From contig CAVTOD010000004.1 of assembly GCA_963736305.1 (NCBI GenBank), positions 62,001 to 126,000 of the forward strand: a DNA stretch of 64,000 nucleotides, given 5' to 3'. Shown one piece after another: positions 41,553 to 50,135 of the stretch. The DNA is from DASUPK01 sp963736305 (lineage in GTDB: Bacteria; Actinomycetota; Thermoleophilia; Solirubrobacterales; 70-9). The notes under the pieces are model-generated. The model was not told the origin of the DNA and ran no database searches. It saw only the letters and a list, made by a program, of their open reading frames with translations. The position numbers and the translations under genes are program-made. The first letter of the stretch is position 1; each line of letters opens with the position of its first letter.

Positions 41553-42743
41553 TTAACTCAGATGCGCGCGCAGCCGCTGGACGGCCTCGCGCAGAAGCTC
41601 ATCGGGCGTCGTCAGCGAGATCCGGAAGAACCCCTCCCCGCTCGGGCCGTACATCGAGCCGGGTGAGACGACGACCGCGGCCTCCTCGAGGACCAGCTCC
41701 GCGAAGGAAGCTGACGTGTGTCCGTCGGGAACCGGTGCCCAGATGTAGATCGTCCCCTTCGGAGCCTCGACCTCGACCCCAATGTCGCGCAGCGCCTCGA
41801 CGACGAGGTCGCGCCGGCGCTCGTAGATCCGGCACATCTCCGCGACCTCCTTGCGCGATCCGCGCAAGGCGGCCGCGCCGGCCAGCTGGACCGCCTCGTA
41901 GAGGCCGGAGTCGACGTTGGTCTTGAGGCGCCAGTAGGTCTTGATCGCCTCGGCGTTGCCGAGAATCGCCGCACAGCGCCAGCCGGTCATGTTGTAGCCC
42001 TTGGAGAGCGAGAAGACCTCCACGCCGATGTCCTTCGCCCCCGGCGTGGCGAGGAAGCTCGGCGCCACGTAGCCGTCGTAGGTCGTCTCCGAGTAGGCGT
42101 TGTCGTGGACGACCAGGATCTCGTGGCGCTTGGCCAGCTCGACGACGCGCTCGAAGAAGCCTTCCGGCACCACCGCGCCCGTCGGGTTGTTCGGATAGTT
42201 GATGAACAGCAGTCGCGCAGCCTCCAGCTTCTCCTCGGGGATGACATCGACATCGGGGACGAAGCCGAGTTGTGGCCGGAGAGGCAGCAGATGCGCCTCT
42301 GCGCCGGCGAGCACCGGGCCTCCGGTGTAGACGGGATACCCGGGATCCGACGCCAGGGCGACGTCCCCCGGGTCGAGGAAGGCGAAGCAGAGGTTGTAGA
42401 TGCACTCCTTGGCTCCGATCGCCGGAATGACCTCGTTGACCGGGTCGATCTCCACGCCGAAGCGCTGCCGGTAGAAGTCCGCGAAGGCCTCGCGAAACTC
42501 GAGCCGCCCGCGGTTGCTCGGGTACTTCTGGGTGGAGGGGTCTCCCACGGCCTCTCGCATCGCCTCGACGACGTACCGGAACGTCGGTGTGTCCGGATCG
42601 CCGATCCCGAGGCTGATCACGTCGATCCCCTCGTCGCGCTTCGCCTCGATTCGCCGCTCGAGCTCGGCGAACATGTAGGGAGCGATCACCTCGAGGCGCT
42701 CGGAGGGCGCGGCGAGGCCTCTCTTTTTCACGGGTGCTGCCAT
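41553..42743 (-). CDS. dapL: LL-diaminopimelate aminotransferase-type class I aminotransferase
   Basis: 396 residues. Fold-type I PLP enzyme with the Schiff-base Lys at 248 (VFSLSKGYNMTGWRCAAILG), the NYPNNPTGAVVPEGFF segment and VVHDNAYSETTYDG. Length and SLGIGDPDTPTFRYVVEAM fit DapL or the close aspartate/glutamate-pyruvate group. DapL converts tetrahydrodipicolinate to LL-diaminopimelate in one step. The setting 13 bases after a dapF homologue favours this role. Start at 42743 (MAAPVKKRGLAAPSERL). Confidence 0.82.
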   Translation of the reverse strand: MAAPVKKRGLAAPSERLEVIAPYMFAELERRIEAKRDEGIDVISLGIGDPDTPTFRYVVEAMREAVGDPSTQKYPSNRGRLEFREAFADFYRQRFGVEIDPVNEVIPAIGAKECIYNLCFAFLDPGDVALASDPGYPVYTGGPVLAGAEAHLLPLRPQLGFVPDVDVIPEEKLEAARLLFINYPNNPTGAVVPEGFFERVVELAKRHEILVVHDNAYSETTYDGYVAPSFLATPGAKDIGVEVFSLSKGYNMTGWRCAAILGNAEAIKTYWRLKTNVDSGLYEAVQLAGAAALRGSRKEVAEMCRIYERRRDLVVEALRDIGVEVEAPKGTIYIWAPVPDGHTSASFAELVLEEAAVVVSPGSMYGPSGEGFFRISLTTPDELLREAVQRLRAHLS

Positions 42744-42756
42744 CGGATCCGGAAGA

Positions 42757-43614
42757 CTAGGGGGCCGAAGAGCGCACCTCACCGAGCACTTGCTCGAACC
42801 GCTCGCTGAACTCTCCCGCGTAAACCTCTTCCGCCCAACCGGTCAGCTGGACGTCCAGCTCGTCGCTCACCTCGACCTGGAGCTGCCCGCCATCGAGCAC
42901 GACGCTCATCGGGCTCTCGCCGCCGTTCAGGAATACGGCCACCGCCGCCCCACTGGCACCGGTTCCCGACGAGAGGGTCTCCCCCACGCCGCGTTCGAAG
43001 ATCCGGGCGCTAACGAGGGATTCCCGGACACAGAAGAAGCTCACGTTCGTGCGGTTGGGGAAGAGCTCGTGGTGCTCGATCTGGGGCCCGAGCACCGAGA
43101 GGTCGAGCTCCTCCAGCTCCCTCTCGGGCACCTCGATCGCGCACTGGGGATTGCCGATCGAAACGTGCTGGAAGCGCCAGGTGCGCCCGCCCGCCTCCAG
43201 CTCGCCGCGGCCGTCCTCACCCCCCGACGGGAAGTCCGCCGAGCCGGTGCTCGCGCGACCCAGGCCCATCGTGCAGTCGCGCTCGGTGCGGATCCTGGGC
43301 CTGACGTCGCCGGCCTTCGTGAGAATCGTGAACTCATCGGCGTCCGTCCACCCGCGATGCCGGAGGTAGAGCGCCGCCTCACGCGCGCCATTTCCGGACA
43401 GCTCCGCCTCCGAGCCGTCCGGGTTGAAAATCCGAAGCTCGGCGACGTAGGCCGGGTCCTCGACCGGAAGCAGCAGCAAGATGCCGTCGGACCCGACGCC
43501 GAAGGGCCTGTTGCAGATCCTCCTGACCCGCTCCGGGGTCAATTCCCAGGGCAGCGCAGCTGCCTCGAGGATCAGGTAGTCGTTGCCGAGCGCTGTCCAC
43601 TTCTCGAACCTCAT
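42757..43614 (-). CDS. dapF: Diaminopimelate epimerase homologue with both catalytic Cys replaced by Ser
   Basis: 285 residues, full length for DapF, with the tandem fold. Substrate-binding parts are kept: ALGNDYLIL, IFNPDGSEA, SIGNPQCAIEV, FPNRTNVSF and E207-R208 in FERGVGET. The two cysteines that take and give the alpha-proton in DapF are Ser here: S73 in AELSGNGARE (normally CGNG) and S216 in TLSSGTGAS (normally ACGTGAC). As it stands it should not work by the known two-thiol mechanism. It may be a changed enzyme of the DapF fold, an inactive paralogue, or a lineage-specific Ser form. It overlaps miaA by 4 bases and precedes dapL. Confidence 0.85.
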   Translation of the reverse strand: MRFEKWTALGNDYLILEAAALPWELTPERVRRICNRPFGVGSDGILLLLPVEDPAYVAELRIFNPDGSEAELSGNGAREAALYLRHRGWTDADEFTILTKAGDVRPRIRTERDCTMGLGRASTGSADFPSGGEDGRGELEAGGRTWRFQHVSIGNPQCAIEVPERELEELDLSVLGPQIEHHELFPNRTNVSFFCVRESLVSARIFERGVGETLSSGTGASGAAVAVFLNGGESPMSVVLDGGQLQVEVSDELDVQLTGWAEEVYAGEFSERFEQVLGEVRSSAP

Positions 43615-44525
43615 CCCGAGCCGAGCCTTTCGATGATCTCCGCCGCCACGTCGGCATCATCGCGGTCCGTGCGGTCGATCAGGGCGACGCCCTCCATGCG
43701 GCGCATCCAGGTGAGCTGACGGCGCGCGTAGGAGCGGTGCGCGGTCTTGATCGACTCGATCGCCTCCCGCGACGGCGCCGCGTCTATGTCCGAGACGAGC
43801 TGCTCGAAGCCGAGCGCCGCGCGAGCCGTCCGGGACGGGCCGGCCTCGAGAGCGGCGCGCGCCTCCTCGGTCGCTCCCCCGGCGATCATCGCGTCCACGC
43901 GGCCGTCGATCCTCTCCGCCAGTCGCTCGCGATCCATCGTCAGCCCGACCAGCAGCGTGGGGTGGCGAAGCTCCGCCGTCCACACGCCCTCCCCGTCGGG
44001 CGGGGGCGCAATCCCGGCGCGCTCGAGCTCGGTAAGGCGCGCGATGCGCTTGGTGTCGTTCGGGTCGAGGTTCGCCGCCAGGTCGGGGGCGAGCTCTGCG
44101 TGCAGGGCCTCCGGGCCGCGCGCTGCGATCTCGCTCTCGACCGCGTCGCGGATCTCGGGTGGGACTGGCGGCCTGAGATCGAGGTCGGCCAGCGCCGCCC
44201 TCAGGTAGAGCCCGGTGCCGCCCACCACGATCGGGCGGCGGCCCTCCGCCAGCAGCGAGTCGATCTCACGGTGTGCCGCCTCCGCGTAGCGGCCGGCGCT
44301 GAACTCCTCCCCGGGCTCGACGAATGAGAGGAGCCGGTGCTCGAGGCGCTCCCGCTCCTCCGCCGTCGCAGCCCCGCTCAGCGTCTCGAGGCCCCGATAG
44401 ACCTGGATGGAGTCGCAGTTGACCGCCACCGGGTCATCCCCACGCTCGCGCAAGAGCTCGGCAACCGCGATCGCGACGCCCGTCTTGCCGACCGCCGTCG
44501 GGCCGAACAGCGCCAGGACCTCCAT
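43611..44525 (-). CDS. miaA: tRNA dimethylallyltransferase
   Basis: 304 residues. P-loop GPTAVGKTGVAIAV (8-21), catalytic Asp in NCDSIQVYRGLETLSGA, and the tRNA-binding AHRSYARRQLTWMRRMEG. It adds the isopentenyl group to A37 of tRNAs that read U-starting codons; MiaB, encoded just upstream, then methylthiolates it. The stop overlaps the dapF-like start (ATGA). Confidence 0.96.
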   Translation of the reverse strand: MEVLALFGPTAVGKTGVAIAVAELLRERGDDPVAVNCDSIQVYRGLETLSGAATAEERERLEHRLLSFVEPGEEFSAGRYAEAAHREIDSLLAEGRRPIVVGGTGLYLRAALADLDLRPPVPPEIRDAVESEIAARGPEALHAELAPDLAANLDPNDTKRIARLTELERAGIAPPPDGEGVWTAELRHPTLLVGLTMDRERLAERIDGRVDAMIAGGATEEARAALEAGPSRTARAALGFEQLVSDIDAAPSREAIESIKTAHRSYARRQLTWMRRMEGVALIDRTDRDDADVAAEIIERLGSG

Positions 44526-44538
44526 TGCGCCGCGGCTG

Positions 44539-45870
44539 CTACGCCGCGCGGCTCAGCAGCCGCTCGGTGCCGCTCAGCGTGGTCGAGGTGGCACTCGAGA
44601 TCTCGACCTCGACCAGCTCACCGGCGCCGGCCGTGCCGTCGAAGTTGACGGTCTTGTTGTGGCGAGTGCGACCGCGGAGCCGGGATGCATCGGTGCGGCT
44701 CGGCCCCTCCACCAGCACCTCCAGGGTTCGGCCGATGAAGCGCTCCGAGCGCTCCCTGGCGCGCCGCTGGACCAGCTCGACGAGGCGCCCCATCCGCTCG
44801 CGCTTCACCGCATGGGGAAGCTGATCGTCGAAGCCCGCGGCCTCTGTGCCGCGCCGCGGGGAGAAGATGAAGGTGAAGGCGCCGTCGTAGCCGACCTCAT
44901 CCACCACCTCGAGCGTCTGCTCGAAGTCCGCCTCGGTCTCGCCTGGGAAGCCGACGATGATGTCGGTGGTGATCGCGCAGTCCGGGACGTGCTCGCGGAT
45001 CAGCGCGACGCGGTCCATGTAGCGCTCGCGGCTGTAGGTGCGCCGCATTCGCTTCAGCACCGCGGTCGATCCGGACTGGAGCGGCAGGTGGATGTGCTCG
45101 CAGAGGGCGCCGAGCTCCGCGTGGGCGCGGATCACGTCCTCCTTCATGTCCTTCGGGTGGGGGCTCGTGTAACGGATGCGGTCGACGCCGGCGACCCCGT
45201 CCACGCCCGCGAGCAGCTCCGCGAAGCTGATCCGGCTCTCCTTCGGCAGATCGCGCCCGTAGCTGTTCACGTTCTGCCCCAGCAGCGTGATCTCATTGAC
45301 GCCGTCGCCGGCGAGACGCTCGATCTCCGCGATCAGCTCAGCGGGATCGCGACTTGCCTCTCGTCCGCGCACCGAGGGCACGATGCAGTACGAGCACACG
45401 CAGTTGCAGCCCTGCGAGATCTGCACCCAGGCTTGGAACTCCCGCGCCCGCTTCATCGGCAGGTGCCCCGAGACGTCCTCGAACTCGAAGTAGCCCTGAG
45501 CCGTGAGCGAGTCCGAGGTCAGGAACTCCGCGAGGCGGTGGATCTGCCCAGGGCCGAAGGCAACGTCGACGAACGGGAATCGCCGGAAGACCTCGTCCTT
45601 CACCGACTGGGCCCAGCAGCCGCCGACCCCGACGATCCTGGCGGGGTCCTCCGACTTCAGCCGCTTTGCCTCTCCCAGGTGGGCGATGAAGCGGTTGTCC
45701 GCCGACTCCCGGATCGAGCAGGTGTTGAAGAGGATCAGGTCGGCGCCGTCGCGGTCCGGCGATTCGACGTAGCCGAGCGAGTCGAGCATGCCCTTCATCC
45801 GCTCGGAGTCGTGCTCGTTCATCTGGCACCCGAACGTGGTGACGTGGTAGCGGCGGTCCATCGCGGTCAA
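44539..45870 (-). CDS. miaB: tRNA-2-methylthio-N6-dimethylallyladenosine synthase
   Basis: 443 residues. N-terminal UPF0004 domain with the first cluster Cys (VTTFGCQMNEHDSERM ... VGVGGCWAQ). Radical-SAM CxxxCxxC in SQGCNCVCSYCIVPSVRGRE. C-terminal TRAM domain (TRHNKTVNFDGTAGAGELVE). Two 4Fe-4S clusters and SAM give ms2i6A37. It is 13 bases upstream of miaA, so the two steps of one tRNA modification are cotranscribed. Confidence 0.97.
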   Translation of the reverse strand: MTAMDRRYHVTTFGCQMNEHDSERMKGMLDSLGYVESPDRDGADLILFNTCSIRESADNRFIAHLGEAKRLKSEDPARIVGVGGCWAQSVKDEVFRRFPFVDVAFGPGQIHRLAEFLTSDSLTAQGYFEFEDVSGHLPMKRAREFQAWVQISQGCNCVCSYCIVPSVRGREASRDPAELIAEIERLAGDGVNEITLLGQNVNSYGRDLPKESRISFAELLAGVDGVAGVDRIRYTSPHPKDMKEDVIRAHAELGALCEHIHLPLQSGSTAVLKRMRRTYSRERYMDRVALIREHVPDCAITTDIIVGFPGETEADFEQTLEVVDEVGYDGAFTFIFSPRRGTEAAGFDDQLPHAVKRERMGRLVELVQRRARERSERFIGRTLEVLVEGPSRTDASRLRGRTRHNKTVNFDGTAGAGELVEVEISSATSTTLSGTERLLSRAA

Positions 45871-45885
45871 TGTACCGGGGCGCCG

Positions 45886-46158
45886 CTACTTCGAGGTCGA
45901 GTTGACGATCTGCTGGATCCGGCTGTGCGAGAGGCCCAGCGCGGCCGCCACCTCCCGGTAGCTGCCCCCGGCCGCGACCGCCTTCCTGACCAGCCCGTCG
46001 CGCTCCAGGCGCACACGCGCCACGTCCTCGTCGATCCGGCGCATCGCGCGCCGGTACTCGAGCCCGACCCGGACCCGCTCGACCCAGACCCGTCCGCGCG
46101 CCCGCTCAAACTCGCTGTGTGCCTTCCTGAGCCGCGCGGCCTCCGCTTCGGCGATCAT
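45886..46158 (-). CDS. Small helix-turn-helix protein
   Basis: 90 residues from the ATG at 46158 (MIAEAEAARLRKAHSEFERA). An arginine-rich helical N-terminal part, probably coiled coil (RVWVERVRVGLEYRRAMRRI), precedes a C-terminal HTH (GSYREVAAALGLSHSRIQQI). It may be a DNA-binding regulator or a sigma-70 region-4-like adaptor. An upstream ATG at 46215 would add 19 residues without features. Its position 15 bases before miaB suggests cotranscription. Confidence 0.65.
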   Translation of the reverse strand: MIAEAEAARLRKAHSEFERARGRVWVERVRVGLEYRRAMRRIDEDVARVRLERDGLVRKAVAAGGSYREVAAALGLSHSRIQQIVNSTSK

Positions 46159-46224
46159 TCGCCCTGTATAGCACCAGTCAAAGCGCTTATACGGCGCCTC
46201 GCGACGCTCACCCAATGCTTGCGA

Positions 46225-46620
46225 CTACTCCGACAGCCCTGCGGCTGCGAGGGCTTCATCCGGGTCCGAGTACATGTCCATCCGGGCTCTCGTGCCATCG
46301 CGAAAAGTCCAGACCTGGGCGAAAGACATCTCAACGGGCATCCCGTTCGATTTCGAGCGGGCGCGCTGGCGCATCAAAGCAACCACCCTGTCGCCCGCGT
46401 CATGGAGGGCATCTACCTCGAGCTCCCAGTCCTCCCACGCAGCCGTCCACTCTGTGAGGAAGTTCTGCGCGCCGTCAGCGCCTTCGTAGACCTGCTGCCC
46501 GGGCCAGTGGAGGTTCGAGACGTCCCACACGAAGTCGGCCGTGTAGTCCCGCCCGACTTCACCTGTGGCCGCGAATCGCTCATAGCCGGCACGAACGATC
46601 TCGACATTCTCCTGCGACAC
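46225..46620 (-). CDS. SnoaL/NTF2-like protein
   Basis: 131 residues: MSQENVEIVRAGYERFAATG, then ADFVWDVSNLHWPGQQ, YEGADGAQNFLTEWTAAWED, FAQVWTFRDGTRARMDMYSD and the closing EALAAAGLSE. One NTF2-like cone, no signal peptide; ligand or reaction unknown. It is clearly paralogous to 22544 and 49705 in the window. Confidence 0.82.
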   Translation of the reverse strand: MSQENVEIVRAGYERFAATGEVGRDYTADFVWDVSNLHWPGQQVYEGADGAQNFLTEWTAAWEDWELEVDALHDAGDRVVALMRQRARSKSNGMPVEMSFAQVWTFRDGTRARMDMYSDPDEALAAAGLSE

Positions 46621-46651
46621 CGTCTGCAGTATCTCCCAAGACGGGCTGGAG

Positions 46652-47230
46652 CTAGGGCGTGGGCCCTCCGAGGACCGTCAGGTCGCCCTGCATCCCGGCC
46701 TCCCTGTGCCCCGGAACCGTGCAGAAGAAGACGTACTTCCCGGGGGCGAGATTGGTCAGCTGCACCGACTGCTTGCCGTTGGCGAAGGGCTGGACCTCGC
46801 CGAGCACGTTCCCGTTCGCGGTCGCCACGGCGATGCTGTGCGGGACCGGCGAGGGATTCGTGTAGTCGATCGTCAGGTTGCCGGGCTTCGCCTGAAGCCC
46901 ATTGGGATCGAAGACCAGGCTGCCGTCGGACGGCGAGGAGACGTCCAGCGTCTCGGAGGCACTGGCTCCCGAGGTAGTCGTACCGCCTCCGCCCGAGTTC
47001 TCGGGCTGCTGCTTGGCGAGCTTGTCGTTCCGCTTGTTCTGCTCGTCGACGGACTTGACGATCGCGAATGCCATGGTCGTCCCGACGATGAGCGCGAAGA
47101 GCGCCACCACGCCGAGCAGGACCCCGCGACTCGGCGGGAACGAGTCGCTCCCGCGGATCCCCACGAAGGAGATCACCACCGCGGCGAGCACCAGGACGCC
47201 GCCTACGACGAAGAAGAAGTTGCCGTCCAT
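46652..47230 (-). CDS. Membrane-anchored cupredoxin-domain protein
   Basis: 192 residues. Two N-terminal hydrophobic helices (about 5-24 and 37-57) are followed by a linker with Gly/Thr runs and a cupredoxin domain. The type-1 copper ligands are H131 (PVPHSIAVA), C170, H175 and M180 in VFFCTVPGHREAGMQGDL. It should bind copper on the outer face and pass electrons, for example to an oxidase; no oxidase genes are nearby. It lies 11 bases after recX. Confidence 0.88.
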   Translation of the reverse strand: MDGNFFFVVGGVLVLAAVVISFVGIRGSDSFPPSRGVLLGVVALFALIVGTTMAFAIVKSVDEQNKRNDKLAKQQPENSGGGGTTTSGASASETLDVSSPSDGSLVFDPNGLQAKPGNLTIDYTNPSPVPHSIAVATANGNVLGEVQPFANGKQSVQLTNLAPGKYVFFCTVPGHREAGMQGDLTVLGGPTP

Positions 47231-47241
47231 CCGCGCGGATC

Positions 47242-47706
47242 CTATCTTCGCGGCGGCCGCTCGACAGTCCTGACCGCCTCATAGGCGAGCTCCAGGGGAT
47301 ATCCACGCCTGACGAGCAGCCCCAGCGCCCGCTCGCGCTCGCGCCCGTCCTCGCAGGACATCCCCCGGTCGCCGAGCAGGGAGACCGCGCGCTCAAGCAG
47401 CGCCTCCTGATCGTCCCCGCCGAGCGCGGCCTCGATGTGCTCGCGCGAGACGCCGCGGTTCTCGAGGGACGACGCAATCCGATCGGGCCCCCACCCCGCG
47501 AGCTGGACCTTGTCCTCCGCAAAGCGGCGCGCGAAGCTCGCATCGTCGATCGCTCCGGCGTCGATCAGGAGGGCGATCACCTCCTCGATCTCGACTTCGG
47601 CCACCTCGCGCTCGGCGAGCCACTTACGCAGCTCGGACTCGGTTCGCTCCTTGTAGCTCAGCGCCCGCAGCGCGAGCTCATAGGGGTCTTGGGACGGCTT
47701 CGCCAT
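47242..47706 (-). CDS. recX: Regulatory protein RecX
   Basis: 154 residues of three-helix repeats (LALRALSYKERTESELRKWL, then LIDAGAIDDASFARRFAEDK, GVSREHIEAALGG). It modulates RecA filaments. It lies 111 bases downstream of recA, and an 8-bp hairpin just after the recA stop (GGAGCGCA/TGCGCTCC, 47795-47817) may limit read-through, as in other recA-recX units. Start at the ATG at 47706. Confidence 0.92.
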   Translation of the reverse strand: MAKPSQDPYELALRALSYKERTESELRKWLAEREVAEVEIEEVIALLIDAGAIDDASFARRFAEDKVQLAGWGPDRIASSLENRGVSREHIEAALGGDDQEALLERAVSLLGDRGMSCEDGRERERALGLLVRRGYPLELAYEAVRTVERPPRR

Positions 47707-47817
47707 CAGTCGGGAGCGCGTGCGGCCGCCCCGCACAAGTCGCTTCGCCCTTCGCCCTTGATGCGAGGGCGCGCGTCAGCGCGACCCGTCATATGGAGCG
47801 CAGCGGCCTTGCGCTCC

Positions 47818-48984
47818 CTAGGCAGCCTTCTTCTGCGGCTTGGCCTTTTCGGCGGGCTTCTCGGTGCTCTTCTCCGGGGCCTCGTCGACGGCCTTCACCA
47901 CTGGCTCTTCGGCATCGGCGGCCTTCTCCGCCTCGGGCTTCATCTCGCCCTGCTCGCCCAACCCGAGCTTGGCGTAGAGCTTGCCCTCGATCTCGGCAGC
48001 CAGCTCCGGGTTGTCGCGCAGGAACTCCTTGGTGTTGTTGCGGCCCTGGCCGAGCCGCGTATCCCCGTAGGAGAAGAAGGAGCCCGACTTCTGGATCAGG
48101 TCGTGCTCCAAGGCCATGTCGAGCAGGCCGCCCTCCTTCGAGATCCCGACGCCGTATTCGATGTCGAACTCGGCCTGCCGGAACGGAGGGGCCACCTTGT
48201 TCTTCACGACCTTCACCCGGACCCGGTTGCCGACGGCCTCGGTGCCCTCCTTGAGGGTCTCGATCCGGCGGATGTCGAGCCGCTGCGAGGAATAGAACTT
48301 GAGCGCGCGGCCACCCGGCTGGGTCTCGGGCGAGCCGAACATGACGCCGATCTTCTCGCGGATCTGGTTGGTGAACAGGCAGATCGTGTTGGCGCGGTTC
48401 AGGTTGCCGGCCAGCTTGCGCAGGGCCTGCGACATCAGGCGCGCCTGGAGGCCGACGTGGGAGTCGCCCATCTGACCCTCGAGCTCCACGCGCGGTGTGA
48501 GCGCGGCGACCGAATCGACCGCGACGACGTCGACGGCGCCGGAGCGCACCAGCACGTCAACGATCTCGAGCGCCTGCTCCCCGTAGTCGGGTTGGGAGAT
48601 CATCAGCTCGTCGGTGTTGACGCCGATCTTCCGCGCGTACACGGGATCGAGCGCGTGCTCGGTGTCGATGAAGGCGCACACGCCTCCGCGTGCCTGGGCC
48701 TCGGCGATGATGTGGTAGACGAGCGTGGTCTTGCCGGAGGACTCCGGCCCGAAGATCTCGACGATGCGCCCGCGCGGCACCCCGCCGACGCCCAGCGCGA
48801 TGTCCAGGGGAAGCGCGCCGGTGGAGATCGTCTCCACGTTCAGCCCGCCGATGTCACCCAGCGTCATCAGGGCGCCCGCACCGAACTCCTTCTCGATCTG
48901 CGTGACGGCGGCGTGCAGCGCCTGGTCGCGCGCCTTCGCCTCCTTCTCGCCGGCCTCTCTCAAGTTGGGCTTCTGATCTGCCAT
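47818..48984 (-). CDS. recA: Recombinase RecA
   Basis: 388 residues. Walker A GPESSGKTTLVYH (79-91), Walker B VDVVAVDSVAAL, loop 2 with MFGSPETQPGGRALKFY and an acidic/Lys-rich C-terminal tail typical of actinobacteria (EKSTEKPAEKAKPQKKAA). It makes filaments on single-stranded DNA, pairs strands and triggers LexA self-cleavage. The ATG at 48984 has AGAGAGGTG 8 bases upstream; an in-frame ATG three codons earlier lies in that site. It starts 5 bases after thpR, but a LexA-type box inside thpR suggests its own promoter. Confidence 0.97.
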   Translation of the reverse strand: MADQKPNLREAGEKEAKARDQALHAAVTQIEKEFGAGALMTLGDIGGLNVETISTGALPLDIALGVGGVPRGRIVEIFGPESSGKTTLVYHIIAEAQARGGVCAFIDTEHALDPVYARKIGVNTDELMISQPDYGEQALEIVDVLVRSGAVDVVAVDSVAALTPRVELEGQMGDSHVGLQARLMSQALRKLAGNLNRANTICLFTNQIREKIGVMFGSPETQPGGRALKFYSSQRLDIRRIETLKEGTEAVGNRVRVKVVKNKVAPPFRQAEFDIEYGVGISKEGGLLDMALEHDLIQKSGSFFSYGDTRLGQGRNNTKEFLRDNPELAAEIEGKLYAKLGLGEQGEMKPEAEKAADAEEPVVKAVDEAPEKSTEKPAEKAKPQKKAA

Positions 48985-48989
48985 CTCAC

Positions 48990-49610
48990 TCACCTCTCTG
49001 TCTCTTGGTCATCGTGGGCGGTCGGAAGCTCCAACTCGGCCATCGGTTCGTACTCCGCACCGGTCCTGCGCAGGTGGGACTTGAAGAGCACCAGACGAGT
49101 CGGACGGAAGAACCGGAACATATGTTCGGGTAGCAAATGTGGCTGAGTCCGGATCAAGGCGGGCTTCCGGCTCTTCGGTGCCTCCGGCTTCACCCGCGCC
49201 ACGGTCAGATGCGGCCAGAAGGGGCGCTTCTCCGGCTCGTAGTAGCCCTCCTCCACCAAGCGCCCCTCCACCTGGGCCTGCAGCGCGACGGTCTCGTCCG
49301 AGCGGGCGGCCAGCGCGATCAGGCGCGGGCGCTTCCCCGGCGGGATGCCCACCGGATCGGCGGCGAGCTCGACGGCCGGCGCCTCCGCGTCGACGTCGAA
49401 GGCCGCCTTCGCGATCGCCTTCGCATCCTTCTCGGCCTGATAGCCGAGGAAGACGAGCGTGATGTGGAGAGCCGCCGGCCTGACGATCCGCAGAGCCGGG
49501 TCGGCGAGCGCCGATTGCTGCCAGTCGACCAGCCCGGCGCGTACGTCCTGCGGCAGATCGAGGGCGACGAAGAGGCGAGCCCGCGGGCTCTTGAGCCGCT
49601 CCTTGGCCAC
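48990..49610 (-). CDS. thpR: RNA 2',3'-cyclic phosphodiesterase (2'-5' RNA ligase family)
   Basis: 206 residues. The two HxT motifs of the 2H family are H49-I-T51 (AALHITLVFLGYQ) and H134-L-T136 (FWPHLTVARVK). It opens 2',3'-cyclic phosphates of RNA ends. Next to cinA/recA in many bacteria. Its coding sequence contains the putative LexA box for recA, encoding PEHMFRFF. Confidence 0.92.
   Translation of the reverse strand: MAKERLKSPRARLFVALDLPQDVRAGLVDWQQSALADPALRIVRPAALHITLVFLGYQAEKDAKAIAKAAFDVDAEAPAVELAADPVGIPPGKRPRLIALAARSDETVALQAQVEGRLVEEGYYEPEKRPFWPHLTVARVKPEAPKSRKPALIRTQPHLLPEHMFRFFRPTRLVLFKSHLRRTGAEYEPMAELELPTAHDDQETER
49116..49127 (-). promoter_or_regulatory. LexA/SOS box for recA, inside thpR
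   Basis: GAACATATGTTC is a perfect match to the actinobacterial SOS operator (GAAC-N4-GTTC) within the longer palindrome-like CCGGAACATATGTTCGGG. It lies 132 bases upstream of the recA ATG on the recA strand, so LexA bound there could control a promoter internal to thpR. Confidence 0.8.
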
Positions 49611-49704
49611 GCCTGAACGCTAGACGCCGCTTCGGCCGACAAGACCAGCTGCCACACCGTCCGCTCACCACGCCGTTGAGTCGCTGCTCCGGCCTTCTCT
49701 CCCC

Positions 49705-50100
49705 TCAGGCGAATCCGGCGGCATCATCGGCCGCGGCCCGATCGCGAAGAACGTCCAGGCGGATCACCCTGTCCCCGCGGAAGGTCCAGACCTGGAAGTA
49801 GCGGAACTCGGCGGGCGCGCCACTGCCCTTCCCGATCCCCCGTTGGACGACCGCCGCGATCACGCTGTCACCGGCGTCCACGAGATCCTCCACGTCGATC
49901 GTCACCTCCTCCCAGGCCTCCAGGAACGTCCGCATGTATTCGCCGATGCCCTCCAGCCCGACGTAGTTGCCCGACTCCGGGAACGTCTCGCCCTGGACCA
50001 GGAGGGCATGCGAGTCGTACAGGTCGACGCCGGCCCGGAAATTGCCCTTCTTCCACTCGTCGTAGACGGCCCGAACGGCCGCGACGGTCTCCTGGGACAT
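49705..50100 (-). CDS. SnoaL/NTF2-like protein
   Basis: 131 residues from the ATG at 50100: MSQETVAAVRAVYDEWKKGN, then YVGLEGIGEYMRTFLEAWEE, FRYFQVWTFRGDRVIRLDVL. One NTF2-like domain, cytosolic. The frame stays open far upstream without likeness to any family. It is a paralogue of 22544 and 46225; role unknown. Confidence 0.8.
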   Translation of the reverse strand: MSQETVAAVRAVYDEWKKGNFRAGVDLYDSHALLVQGETFPESGNYVGLEGIGEYMRTFLEAWEEVTIDVEDLVDAGDSVIAAVVQRGIGKGSGAPAEFRYFQVWTFRGDRVIRLDVLRDRAAADDAAGFA

Positions 50101-50135
50101 CGCCCGCGCAGTATCCCGTCCTCGACCGGACGAAC

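Noticed and set aside
44407..46977. Very long open frame (856 codons) on the plus strand
   Set aside because: It lies antisense to miaA, miaB and neighbouring genes, which have clear domains. GC-rich codon bias leaves the opposite strand open; the translation has no recognisable fold.
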